64,000 nucleotides of DNA from positions 49,789 to 113,788 of the forward strand of contig JBGVPL010000007.1 of the NCBI GenBank assembly GCA_045126975.1, read 5' to 3'. This stretch comes from Aphodosoma sp045126975. Its GTDB lineage: Bacteria > Bacteroidota > Bacteroidia > Bacteroidales > Paludibacteraceae. This document shows positions 35,254 through 44,522 of the stretch, one piece after another. Position numbers and translations under genes: made by a program. The notes beneath the pieces were generated by a model, which made no database searches, had not been told where the DNA came from, and saw only the letters and a list, made by a program, of their open reading frames with translations. Within the stretch, counting starts at the first letter, position 1. The number at the start of each line of letters is the position of its first letter.

Positions 35254-36300
35254 ATGTCAATTATATCATCAGAATATAAAAGTTGGATTGGCGAACTGAA
35301 ACAACGTATTCGTCAAAGTCAAATTAAAGCAGCTGTAAAAGTGAATACTGAGTTGCTTCAGTTGTATTGGGGATTGGGAAAAGATATTGTTGAAAGACAA
35401 AAGAATGCTCAATGGGGAGATGGTTTTTTGAAACAGTTGAGTGAAGATTTAATGATTGAATTTCCTGAGATGAATGGGTTTTCGTATCGGAATATTAAAC
35501 ATATAAGACAATGGTATGTGTTTTATAGTCAGGAAGATATAATTGGGAAACAGCTTGTTTCCCAATTGTAACAAGATTTTTTCTCTGTGCCTTGGGGGCA
35601 TCATATTTTAATTATGCAACGTTGTAAGGATATGAACAAGGCGTTGTTTTATGTTCGGCAAGTAGTAGAAAATAATTGGAGTCGCACTGTGCTTGATTGG
35701 CAGATAGATAGTAATTTGTATGAGCGACAAGGTAAGGCTATTAGTAATTTTAAGAATACATTGCCTGCTCCGCAAAGCGATTTAGCTCAGCAGATAACAA
35801 AAGACCCATATATTATTGATATTATGGGAATCCGTCAGGATATGGAAGAGAGAGAAATAGAGGCGCATCTTGATAGTCATATTTCACAATATTTGTTGGA
35901 GTTGGGTAAGGGATTTACCTATTATGGGCATCAAGTGCATTTGAATGTAGGAGGAGAGGATTTTTATATAGACCAATTGTTTTATCATGTGCGTCTGCAT
36001 TGTTATGTGGTGGTTGAATTGAAAGCGGTTAAATTTAAGCCAGAGCATATTGGGCAACTTAACTTTTATGTAGCGGCAGTAGATAGACAAATGCGGATGC
36101 AAGGAGATAATCCTACGATTGGGTTGTTGATTTGTAAAGATAAGAATGATATAGTGGCAGAGTACACATTGCGCAATATGGAAACTCCAATAGGAGTATC
36201 GTCAGTAGAGATTTATGACCAATTGACAGCAGACTATAAATCTTCATTGCCGACGATAGAAGAGATTGAGGCGCAATTGAGAGATTGTGAAGAGGATTGA
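35254..36300 (+). pseudogene. DUF1016 (YhcG-like) PDDEXK nuclease, broken by an in-frame stop
   Basis: Two pieces in the same frame make one family member. The first (35254-35571) has YWGLGKDIVERQKNAQWGDG and FSYRNIKHIRQWY, the N-terminal DUF1016 region. The second (to 36300) begins at VPWGHHILIM and holds the C-terminal nuclease domain, with DFYIDQLFYH and VVVELKAVKF as the D..ExK site. They are separated by one TAA (35569-35571) and a few codons, with no frameshift. The TAA follows an 11-bp perfect inverted repeat (35541-35567). A GTG at 35587 could start a free C-terminal protein. Full-length members are often found with restriction systems. Confidence 0.75.
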
Positions 36301-36321
36301 TGAAAATAGTGTTTGTGGGTA

Positions 36322-36351
36322 TTGACTTTGGGAGAAAATTTTGTATCTTTG
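36322..36351 (+). promoter_or_regulatory. hsdR promoter
   Basis: TTG (36322-36324), 19 bp, TATCTTTG (36344-36351). Confidence 0.65.
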
Positions 36352-36399
36352 CAAAAGAATATTTTAGATATACATAATTGATTCATTAAATAAATATTT

Positions 36400-39300
36400 A
36401 TGAAACAATTCAGCGAGGCTACTCGAGTGCAAATGCCCGCAATGGTGCATCTCACTCGCTTGGGTTACGAATATTTCGGCAAAATGTCGGAAGAGATGAA
36501 TGGCACCATCTACGATGGCGACACCAACATCCTACTGCAAGTTTTTGAACGTCAGTTCAAAAAACTCAACCCCGCCCACGAAGGCGAGTTCCTACAACTG
36601 CTCCGCGACATCAAAAAGGAGCTCAACGACGACGACCTCGGCCGTGGTTTCTACAATCGACTTAAGTCTGTATCGCCCATCAAACTGATTGATTTCGACA
36701 ATATTGCCAACAACACCTTCCATTTCACTGCCGAGTTCACCTGCCGAAATGGTCAAGACGAATTCCGCCCCGACATCACTCTCTTCGTCAATGGTTTACC
36801 CCTCGTGTTCATCGAGGTCAAAAAGCCTAACAACCACGGTGGCATGGTGGCCGAAAGCTCTCGCATGAATCGCGAACGTTTCCCTAACAAAAAGTTCCGC
36901 CGATTTATCAACATCACCCAATTGATGATTTTCTCCAACAATATGGAGTACGACGCCATGGGGGGCATTGTGCCTATCCAAGGAGCGTTCTATTGCACTG
37001 GCGCACGCTCTTTCTCGCCTTTCAACTGCTTCCGCGAGGACAACGTAGCCCAACTCCCTGTTGCTCCTTTCCATGCCAATTATCCTTATCTCGACATCGA
37101 CCTCGATGCCGAAAAACGCATCCTCTCTGATTTCAACTGCCAAGTCATCCACACCACGCCTGAATATCAAACCAACCTTGGCGTCAACACACCTACCAAT
37201 CGCATCATCACCTCTATGTGCTCGCCCGAACGCTTGCTATACATACTCAAATATGGCATCGCTTACGTCCGCATGGAGCGCGAGGTAGACGGCAAAATCG
37301 AATCTACCGACCAAAAGCATATCATGCGCTATCAGCAACTTTTTGCGTCGATGGCTATTCGCCAAAAACTCTCCGAAGGCATCACCTCGGGCGTCGTTTG
37401 GCACACTCAAGGCAGTGGCAAAACTGCTCTCTCTTTCTATCTATCGCATATCCTCACCGACTATTTTGCTCGCCAAAACAAGGTGGCTAAATTCTATTTC
37501 ATCGTCGACCGCCTCGACCTCCTCGAGCAAGCTACTCAAGAGTTCGAAGCGCGTGGCCTCATCGTCACTACTGCCAACGACCGCAACGAACTGATGGAAC
37601 AATTCCGCACCAATCAAGCCCAACAAGGCACTAGTGGTCAAGCCGAAATCACTGTCGTCAACATCCATAAATTCAAAGAAGATAAAGAAAAGGTGCGCCT
37701 CAACGACTATGCTACCAATCTACAGCGCATATTCATCCTCGACGAGGCGCATCGTGGCTATCGCCCTGGCGGTTGTTTCCTCGCCAATCTTTTCGAGGCC
37801 GACCCAGATTCTATCAAAATTGCTCTCACTGGCACTCCGCTCCTCAAGGAAGAACGCGCTTCGTGCAAGGTCTTTGGCGACTATCTTCACACCTACTACT
37901 ACGACAAATCTATCGCCGATGGCTACACCCTAAAAATCATTCGCGAAGATATCGAAACTTCCTACCGTGAAATACTATCACAAGCATACGATAAAGCTAA
38001 ACTTGATATAAAAAACGATAATAAGGAATTTGATAAATTAGAAACTCTCGTACAGAAAAAAGATATCCAAAAATCGCAAATCGTCGAGCATCCAAAATAT
38101 ATCAGCGAATTGTATTATTACATAAAAGACGACCTTCTCAATTTCCGCAAAATCCAAGGCGACGACTCGCTTGGCGGTATGGTCATCTGCGAAACTAGCG
38201 AGCAGGCACGCCTTCTTTACAAATTTTTCAAACAAGAGGAGGAACGACTCAAACCAAAACCTCAGATTTTCAAACTCTCCGATGGCACTCGCATTGCTGC
38301 CGAACCTGAGATAGACCACAAATCTAACTACTCACCCCTCCGCGCTGGCATCATCCTCTACGACACCGACGACAAGGAGACTCGCAAACAGATTGTCAAA
38401 GATTTCAAAAAAAATATGACGGTTGACATCCTCATCGTCTACAACATGTTGCTCACTGGCTTCGATGCCCCTCGCCTCAAACGCCTCTATTTCGGCCGTA
38501 AACTCAAGGACCACAACCTCTTGCAAGCCATCACTCGCGTCAATCGTCCCTACAAGGATATGCGCTATGGCTTCTTAATCGACTTTGCCGACATCAAACG
38601 CAATTTCGACGAAACCAATGAGGCATATCTCCAAGAACTCAACCGCTTCAACGATGTCGACGAAACTGGCGAAAACAATGCAACCGACACCTTCGCTCAA
38701 GTTATTGAGGATAAAGACGAAATCATCGCTCAGATGAAACAAATTCGTCAAACTCTCTTCAACTACTCCTACGACAACGCCGAGGAGTTCTCTTCCGAAA
38801 TCTCGACCGAAGAGGACAAAGCTGTCTTGCTCGACCTAAAACATGCCCTCGAAGCGGCTAAAAATATGGCTAACATCGTCCGCACTTTTGGCGACGATGA
38901 CATGAAATCGCAATTTGCAAAACTCGAAATCACCAAACTACCTCAACTGCTCTCTGAGGTTAAACACCGCATCGACATCATCAACCAAAAAGAGGCTTTC
39001 GCCACAAGCGACGACACCAAACTCCTCATTAATGAGGCTATGATGGACATCGAATTCAATTTCTCTAAAATCGGTCAAGAAGAGATGCATATGATTTCGG
39101 GTGGCGTAGAACTCAAAGACAAATGGCAACGCACCATATCGTCATTTGCTATGAATATCGACCAAGACGACCCCGAATTTATCACTCTCCGCGAGGCCTT
39201 TATGCAACGATTCAAAGAGCATGGCTTTGTGGTAGATACTATTGCTAAATTCAACGAAGAAACTCGCGCTCTAGACGAAATTATCCAACGCCTTAGCGAC

Positions 39301-39669
39301 CTACAACGACGTAACAACACCCTTGTCAAAAAATACAATGGCGACACCAAATTCGCCCGTGTCCACAAACGCATCCGCGAAGAAAACGACGAACGCCAAA
39401 AGCAAGGTAAAAAGCCTATTATTTCAACCAACGATGAGGATATTATGCAAATCCTCTGCTTCGTCAAAAAAGGTGTCGACGATAAGGTTTATGACAAAAA
39501 CGATATCCTCAAAAAAGACAGATATTTTGCCCAAACCGTCATGCAACTCATCAGTGAATGCATCGACAATTATCCTAACATAACCCCAACTACCGACGAC
39601 TACAAATTTATAAATGAAAGAGTTTCAAAACAATACATCAACCAATACAACGCCACATATGGCAACTGA
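36400..39669 (+). CDS. hsdR: Type I restriction endonuclease subunit R
   Basis: A protein of 1089 residues. An N-terminal PDDEXK nuclease (RPDITLFVNGLPLVFIEVKKP, D125 and E139-K141) precedes a superfamily 2 translocase. The translocase has HTQGSGKT (335-342), FILDEAHRG (DEAH 448-451), IALTGTP, and MLLTGFDAP..QAITRVNRPY. A helical C-terminal region for binding the methylase follows. With HsdM and HsdS it cuts unmodified DNA far from the recognition site. The codons are rich in C at third positions (GCC, GAC, CTC, CGC), unlike the A+T-rich genes around, suggesting transfer. The stop at 39669 is 70 bases before hsdM. Confidence 0.95.
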   Translation: MKQFSEATRVQMPAMVHLTRLGYEYFGKMSEEMNGTIYDGDTNILLQVFERQFKKLNPAHEGEFLQLLRDIKKELNDDDLGRGFYNRLKSVSPIKLIDFDNIANNTFHFTAEFTCRNGQDEFRPDITLFVNGLPLVFIEVKKPNNHGGMVAESSRMNRERFPNKKFRRFINITQLMIFSNNMEYDAMGGIVPIQGAFYCTGARSFSPFNCFREDNVAQLPVAPFHANYPYLDIDLDAEKRILSDFNCQVIHTTPEYQTNLGVNTPTNRIITSMCSPERLLYILKYGIAYVRMEREVDGKIESTDQKHIMRYQQLFASMAIRQKLSEGITSGVVWHTQGSGKTALSFYLSHILTDYFARQNKVAKFYFIVDRLDLLEQATQEFEARGLIVTTANDRNELMEQFRTNQAQQGTSGQAEITVVNIHKFKEDKEKVRLNDYATNLQRIFILDEAHRGYRPGGCFLANLFEADPDSIKIALTGTPLLKEERASCKVFGDYLHTYYYDKSIADGYTLKIIREDIETSYREILSQAYDKAKLDIKNDNKEFDKLETLVQKKDIQKSQIVEHPKYISELYYYIKDDLLNFRKIQGDDSLGGMVICETSEQARLLYKFFKQEEERLKPKPQIFKLSDGTRIAAEPEIDHKSNYSPLRAGIILYDTDDKETRKQIVKDFKKNMTVDILIVYNMLLTGFDAPRLKRLYFGRKLKDHNLLQAITRVNRPYKDMRYGFLIDFADIKRNFDETNEAYLQELNRFNDVDETGENNATDTFAQVIEDKDEIIAQMKQIRQTLFNYSYDNAEEFSSEISTEEDKAVLLDLKHALEAAKNMANIVRTFGDDDMKSQFAKLEITKLPQLLSEVKHRIDIINQKEAFATSDDTKLLINEAMMDIEFNFSKIGQEEMHMISGGVELKDKWQRTISSFAMNIDQDDPEFITLREAFMQRFKEHGFVVDTIAKFNEETRALDEIIQRLSDLQRRNNTLVKKYNGDTKFARVHKRIREENDERQKQGKKPIISTNDEDIMQILCFVKKGVDDKVYDKNDILKKDRYFAQTVMQLISECIDNYPNITPTTDDYKFINERVSKQYINQYNATYGN

Positions 39670-39739
39670 TATAGTTATTTATGCAATTAAATGAGTCCCC
39701 GAAGGGGGCGAACTACATAACTGATATAAATAAAAATTT
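39670..39739 (+). other. hsdR-hsdM spacer with C/G hairpin and direct repeat
   Basis: CCCCGAAGGGGG can form a short hairpin. AACTGATATA occurs at both ends of the spacer, once next to the hsdR stop and once before hsdM. Confidence 0.5.
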
Positions 39740-41386
39740 ATGGCAACTATAAGAGAAAAAACAATCCAACTCATCGACGCCCTCAAAGCCACTTGCAAAA
39801 CCTATGGCATGGGCAACGATGGCAACGAGTATAAAATCATCACTCAAGTATTCCTCTACAAGTATCTCAACGACAAATTCGGCTACGAGGTCAAAAACGC
39901 CAAAAGCGACATTGCTCGCCGTATCGCCTCTGCCGACAAATGGGAGCTTGCCTATGCGCAACTCTCCGACGACGAACGCCAACTTCTCTCGTTCGCCATC
40001 TCGCCCGATGTGCCTATGCTCGAGCCTTACCACCTCATCTACAACCTCTGGAATCAACAAGCCAAAGGCGATTTCGACACTATCTTCGATGCTACTATGA
40101 CCGATATCGCCGAAAAAAATGCCGATATTTTCTCTACCCAAACCACTGCCGACACCAAAATTCCGCTATTCGAACCGCTCACGCAGTTCGTCACCGACTC
40201 TGCCCAACGCGCACCTTTTGCTCGAGCTTTAGTCGACAAACTCGTCAATTTCTCGTTCGAGGAGGCATTCGCCGAAAACTACGACTTTTTTGCTGGCATT
40301 TTCGAATATCTCATCAAGGACTACAACACCGCTGGTGGTGGCAAATATGCCGAATACTACACCCCTCATGCTATTGCCACCATCATGGCTCGCCTTCTCG
40401 TGGGCGACAATGCCGATCTGCATAGCATCGAGTGCTACGACCCCTCTGCCGGCACTGGCACTCTCCTCATGGCTTTAGCTCACCAAATCGGCGAAAACCG
40501 TTGCACCATCTTTGCGCAAGACATCTCGCAACGTTCCAACAAGATGCTCAAACTCAACCTCTTGCTCAATGGTCTCGTCTCTTCACTCGACCATGCCATC
40601 CAAGGCGACACCCTCGTTGCCCCTTACCACAAAAGCGACGACCGCCAACAGCTCCGCCAATTCGATTTCGTGGTCAGCAACCCTCCTTTCAAAATGGACT
40701 TCTCCGACACTCGCGAGAAAATTGCCGCCATGCCTGCTCGCTTCTGGGCTGGCGTACCTAGCATCCCTGCCAAGAAAAAAGAGTCTATGGCCATCTACAC
40801 TTGCTTCATACAGCATGTCATTAACTCGCTCAAAAAGTCGGGCAAAGGTGCTATCGTCATCCCTACTGGCTTCATCACAGCCAAGAGTGGTATCGAAAAA
40901 AACATCTTACAACGCATTGTCGACGACCGCATCGTCTATGGTTGCGTCTCTATGCCGAGCAATGTGTTTGCCAACACTGGTACCAATGTGAGCGTACTAT
41001 TTTTCGATAAATCACAATCTACTGACAAAGTTGTACTTGTCGACGCTAGCAAACTCGGCGAGGAATACAAAGACGCCAACGGTCTCAAAAAGGTGCGCCT
41101 CAACGATACCGAAATCGAACGCATCATCTCAACATTTTTGAATAAAGAAGCCATCGACGACTTCTCTGTCGTAGTCTCTTACGACGAGATAAAAGAGAAA
41201 GGCTACTCGCTCTCGGCTGGACAATACTTCGACATCAAAATCGACTATGTCGACATTACAGCCGATGAATTCAACTCTCGCATGGCAGACTACCAACAAA
41301 CCCTCACCGCCCAATTCGCCGAAAGCCACCGCCTCGAAACCGAAATAATCGAGCAACTCAACAAACTCACTTTTAATAATCAATAA
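39740..41386 (+). CDS. hsdM: Type I DNA methyltransferase subunit M
   Basis: A protein of 548 residues. The helical N-terminal domain (FLYKYLNDKFGYEV) is followed by the Rossmann methylase domain. DPSAGTG (234-240) is the SAM motif I and NPPF (314-317) is the catalytic motif of N6-adenine methylases. GGGKYAEYYTPHAIATIMARLL is typical of HsdM. It modifies adenine at the site chosen by HsdS. It has the same C-rich codon use as hsdR. The next three genes are unrelated, and hsdS lies 1.7 kb downstream. Confidence 0.96.
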   Translation: MATIREKTIQLIDALKATCKTYGMGNDGNEYKIITQVFLYKYLNDKFGYEVKNAKSDIARRIASADKWELAYAQLSDDERQLLSFAISPDVPMLEPYHLIYNLWNQQAKGDFDTIFDATMTDIAEKNADIFSTQTTADTKIPLFEPLTQFVTDSAQRAPFARALVDKLVNFSFEEAFAENYDFFAGIFEYLIKDYNTAGGGKYAEYYTPHAIATIMARLLVGDNADLHSIECYDPSAGTGTLLMALAHQIGENRCTIFAQDISQRSNKMLKLNLLLNGLVSSLDHAIQGDTLVAPYHKSDDRQQLRQFDFVVSNPPFKMDFSDTREKIAAMPARFWAGVPSIPAKKKESMAIYTCFIQHVINSLKKSGKGAIVIPTGFITAKSGIEKNILQRIVDDRIVYGCVSMPSNVFANTGTNVSVLFFDKSQSTDKVVLVDASKLGEEYKDANGLKKVRLNDTEIERIISTFLNKEAIDDFSVVVSYDEIKEKGYSLSAGQYFDIKIDYVDITADEFNSRMADYQQTLTAQFAESHRLETEIIEQLNKLTFNNQ

Positions 41387-41396
41387 TATCACAAGT

Positions 41397-42104
41397 ATGG
41401 GACAATTATATAATATTTATTGCGACGAAAGTTGCCATCTCGAACATGATGGCGAAAAAGCAATGGTGATTGGAGGTGTTTGGTGTCCTTCAAATAAAAA
41501 GGATGAAATTTTTCGTCGTATACGTGAGATTAAAGAAGAACATGGTTTAAGTAAAAAATTTGAAATAAAATGGAATAAAGTTTCAAATGGGCAACTCAGT
41601 TTTTACATGGATATTGTAAACTATTTCTTTGATAATAGCGATCTTCATTTTAGAGTATTAGTCATCCCTCATAAGCAAGAATTAGTGCATACACTATATA
41701 ATCAAACACATGATGATTTTTACTACAAAATGTATTTCAATATGTTGAAAACTCTTTTTGAGCCTGATTGTGGATATAATATTTATATTGATATAAAAGA
41801 CACACAAGGTCAAAAAAAAGTTGAAAAACTTCACAATGTGTTATGCAATAATCATTATGATTTTAATCGCAATTTAATACGTAAAGTACAACAAGTTAGG
41901 TCTGAAGAGGTTGAATTAGTTGCTTTAGCCGATTTGTTAATTGGAGCATTATCTTATGTTCATCGTGCTATAAATACGAGTGAAGCCAAATTGAAACTTA
42001 TATCTCGTATTAGAGAGAGAAGTGGATATAATTTGATGTCAAGCACATTGTATCGCGAAAATAAGTTTAATATTTTTGTTTGGAGAAGTGGATATGGAAA
42101 ATAA
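41397..42104 (+). CDS. DUF3800 domain protein
   Basis: A protein of 235 residues. YNIYCDESCHLEHD at the start, IYIDIKDTQGQ in the middle and ELVALADLLIGALSY near the end place acidic residues as in DUF3800, a family thought to have an RNase H-like fold. It starts 11 bases after hsdM and overlaps the next gene by 11 bases, so it is in the same transcript. Its A+T-rich codons differ from hsdM. A nuclease activity is inferred from the fold and acidic residues only. DUF3800 proteins often lie in defence or mobile regions. Confidence 0.75.
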   Translation: MGQLYNIYCDESCHLEHDGEKAMVIGGVWCPSNKKDEIFRRIREIKEEHGLSKKFEIKWNKVSNGQLSFYMDIVNYFFDNSDLHFRVLVIPHKQELVHTLYNQTHDDFYYKMYFNMLKTLFEPDCGYNIYIDIKDTQGQKKVEKLHNVLCNNHYDFNRNLIRKVQQVRSEEVELVALADLLIGALSYVHRAINTSEAKLKLISRIRERSGYNLMSSTLYRENKFNIFVWRSGYGK

Positions 42105-42591
42105 TGAATATTTCGAATTGCCCGAATTAATTGAATTAAGTCAATATGGTGGTGATTTTCATAAATATCTTGAGGCTATATATGAATTATTCAAACAAGA
42201 TTTTATTCTAAACAAACCATCTTTTAGAGGAGTAAGATTAGGCTTGAAAAAATATCCATTATCTCAGGATAAAGAAGCTACTTTTTGGCATATGACATCT
42301 GAAGGTGAAGATGAGGCAACTCGAGAGCCTGACTTGCGACGAATGGAAAGAATAAAATGGCCTGCTCCAATGATTAATCAGTCGGAACATCCATATTTGA
42401 AAGTTTGGGAAAATACTCGTGGAAATAAAACAAATATTCTTATTTTTCATGAAGGTGAAGAATATTTGGTTGTATTGCGAAAAGCGAAAGATTACATTTT
42501 ACCTTGGACTGCGTATTTAGTAACCTATAAAGCAAGAAAAGAGAAATTATTGAAGGAATATCAAGCCTATATAAAAAGCAAGGAGCGATAA
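42094..42591 (+). CDS. Small protein paired with DUF3800, possible RelE/barnase-fold nuclease
   Basis: A protein of 165 residues; the start ATG lies inside the end of the DUF3800 gene. The N-terminal helix pair (LPELIELSQYGGDFHKYLEAIY) is followed by a compact domain: FWHMTSEGEDEATREPDLRRMERIKW, then TRGNKTNILIFHEGEEYLVVLRKAKDYILPWTAYLV. The order His, Arg-rich helix, Trp, strands and a late aromatic is like phage-type barnase/RelE-like (PBECR) domains; this is a guess from pattern. The coupling to DUF3800 suggests a two-gene cassette. The last codons form a GCGATA/TATCGC hairpin with the sequence after the stop. Confidence 0.5.
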   Translation: MENNEYFELPELIELSQYGGDFHKYLEAIYELFKQDFILNKPSFRGVRLGLKKYPLSQDKEATFWHMTSEGEDEATREPDLRRMERIKWPAPMINQSEHPYLKVWENTRGNKTNILIFHEGEEYLVVLRKAKDYILPWTAYLVTYKARKEKLLKEYQAYIKSKER

Positions 42592-42639
42592 AAAATATCG
42601 CCCCCGTTTCTCCTTCAACACATGGTTGCTGAGATGCTA

Positions 42640-42671
42640 CAAAGTTAATGCTTTTTTTTAGATTGTGCAAA
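42640..42671 (-). promoter_or_regulatory. Minus-strand promoter behind the DUF3800 pair
   Basis: On the minus strand TTTG (42671-42668), 20 bp, TAACTTTG (42647-42640), a full consensus match. No minus-strand gene follows. Transcription would run antisense to the 3' end of the 42094 gene and meet a GCGATA/TATCGC hairpin (42601-42585) after about 30-50 bases. Confidence 0.55.
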
Positions 42672-42714
42672 TATTTAACACTTTTTATTACATAATATTC
42701 AAATATCGTGCAAT

Positions 42715-43098
42715 ATGATGAGCGTTTTTACTCAATGGGCGACTATTTTAAGCCCAATCATCGCAACAATTGCTATAGGAGTTTCTTTTTGGATTTCCCG
42801 CAAATCATCGCAAGATGCACAACGCCAAATCAACGAAATCCGTAACCTACTAGATGTGTTGGTTGCAGTTCACAACTTTAATATATCTGAGGCTCAACAA
42901 AAATACCAAAAAGAATTAGATGCAGTGAATAGGGAAATAAAACAAATAAACAATGCTTCTCCAGAGAGAAACATATTAAGCATCGACTATCATATGCAAG
43001 CCAACAAACAAAGAGAAAATGAATTACTAGCTAAACGCCAAAAATTAGAACACAATTTATCATCAATCGACAACTACATCAAAAAAACAACAAAATAG
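42715..43098 (+). CDS. Small single-pass membrane coiled-coil protein
   Basis: A protein of 127 residues. Residues 5-28 (FTQWATILSPIIATIAIGVSFWI) form one membrane helix. The rest is charged and Gln-rich (SEAQQKYQKELDAVNREIKQ, RENELLAKRQKLEHNLSSI) and should form coiled coil in the cytoplasm. No family recognised. It sits three bases before hsdS and in the same direction, so it is co-transcribed. A role linked to the restriction locus is possible but only positional. ATG at 42715 or 42718 may be the start. Confidence 0.55.
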   Translation: MMSVFTQWATILSPIIATIAIGVSFWISRKSSQDAQRQINEIRNLLDVLVAVHNFNISEAQQKYQKELDAVNREIKQINNASPERNILSIDYHMQANKQRENELLAKRQKLEHNLSSIDNYIKKTTK

Positions 43099-43101
43099 TA
43101 T

Positions 43102-44376
43102 ATGGAATTGAAAAAATATAAATTAGGGGATGTTGCTATAGTAGAAATTAGTGGTGTTGATAAGAAAATTAAGGATGGCGAATTGCCTATAAAATTGTGC
43201 AATTTTGTTGATGTCTACTATAATTGGGCAATCACATCGAATATGGAGCATAAATTTATGGAGGCTACAGCTTGTACTAATGAGATTAAACGCTTCAAGC
43301 TCAAACAAGGTCAAGTAGCTTTGACAAAAGATAGTGAGACTCGCTTTGACATTGGTATTGCAACATACATTGCTGATGATTTTGACAATGTGATTCTGGG
43401 ATATCACAATGCACTCATTACTCCTAATTCAGAAAAATTAAACGGGAAATATCTTAATGCTTTATTCCATACTGATTATGCAAGAATGTATTTTGCAAAT
43501 AACGCATCAGGAAGTGGACAAAGATATGCTCTTTCTGTTGATGCATTGAATAATTTTCCTATACCACTTATTCCTTTAGCAGAGCAGAAACGTATCGGTG
43601 ATATCTTTTCCTCAATCGACCAAAAAATCGCCCTCAATCGTCAAATAAATCAGAATTTAGAGGCAATGGCGAAGCAATTGTATGACTATTGGTTCGTCCA
43701 ATTCGACTTCCCAAACGAAGAAGGAAAACCCTACAAATCCTCTAGCGGAAAAATGGTCTACAATCCAAAACTCAAACGAGAAATCCCCGAAGGCTGGGAG
43801 GTGAAAAATTTAAATGATATAGTAAAAGTAAAAGATGGTACCCATGATTCACCCAAACAACAGAATGAAGGTTATTTTTTGATTACATCAAAACATTTGT
43901 TGTCAACAGGAATTGATTTCAAAACAGCATATTATATTTCAATGGAAGATTATGAAGCAATTAATAAAAGAAGTAAAGTTGATACAAATGACATCCTATT
44001 TTCAATGATTGGAACTGTTGGAAATAAATATTTAGTTTCTGAAGAAACTATTAATTTTGCTATTAAAAACATAGCGCTCATAAAATCATCAGAGAATGAA
44101 AAATTTATGTATTTTTTATGGTTTTATTTGTCATCATCAGACTATATGAGATATGAACATAATGCTATGTCTGGCAGTATACAAAAGTTTTTATCATTAG
44201 ATGCCATGAGGAAAATTCCTGTGCTCTTTAATGAAAAGATATTAATTTTATTTAATAAAAAAGTAAACGAAATATGTAAGTTGATCTCAAAAACAAATAA
44301 TCAGAATGTTTTTTTGACCAAACAACGAGACGAGCTCCTCCCTCTGCTCATGAACGGTCAAGTGTCGGTTGATTAG
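43102..44376 (+). CDS. hsdS: Type I restriction specificity subunit S
   Basis: A protein of 424 residues with two target recognition domains (about 1-165 and 240-390). The first ends in FPIPLIPLAEQKRIGDIFSSIDQKIALN, the conserved helix that spaces the domains, then LYDYWFVQFDFPNEEGKPY. EIPEGWEVKNLNDIVKVKDGT opens the second, and LTKQRDELLPLLMNGQVSV is the second helix. It determines the bipartite DNA site for HsdM and HsdR. hsdM lies upstream with three accessory genes between, an unusual arrangement. A+T-rich, like the inserted genes and unlike hsdM. Confidence 0.94.
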   Translation: MELKKYKLGDVAIVEISGVDKKIKDGELPIKLCNFVDVYYNWAITSNMEHKFMEATACTNEIKRFKLKQGQVALTKDSETRFDIGIATYIADDFDNVILGYHNALITPNSEKLNGKYLNALFHTDYARMYFANNASGSGQRYALSVDALNNFPIPLIPLAEQKRIGDIFSSIDQKIALNRQINQNLEAMAKQLYDYWFVQFDFPNEEGKPYKSSSGKMVYNPKLKREIPEGWEVKNLNDIVKVKDGTHDSPKQQNEGYFLITSKHLLSTGIDFKTAYYISMEDYEAINKRSKVDTNDILFSMIGTVGNKYLVSEETINFAIKNIALIKSSENEKFMYFLWFYLSSSDYMRYEHNAMSGSIQKFLSLDAMRKIPVLFNEKILILFNKKVNEICKLISKTNNQNVFLTKQRDELLPLLMNGQVSVD

Positions 44377-44423
44377 GGTTTATATATAAATTTTGTTAAT
44401 GATTTTGATGAAAAAATGTTTGT

Positions 44424-44431
44424 TATTTTTG
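44424..44431 (+). promoter_or_regulatory. Possible -7 element before the GHKL ATPase gene
   Basis: TATTTTTG matches TAnnTTTG in the 146-base gap after hsdS. No good -33 box is seen. The gap holds nothing else recognised. Confidence 0.35.
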
Positions 44432-44522
44432 ACAATGTAAAAGTAAAAAACAAAAAAATAATAAGTTAACAGAATTACAATTTTTGTTGTTAGCAAAGAT
44501 GGGGCAATAAGTTTTATTTAGT

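Noticed and set aside
36796..37170. Minus-strand open frame within hsdR
   Set aside because: Shadow of the C-rich hsdR codons; several others like it occur in hsdR and hsdM.
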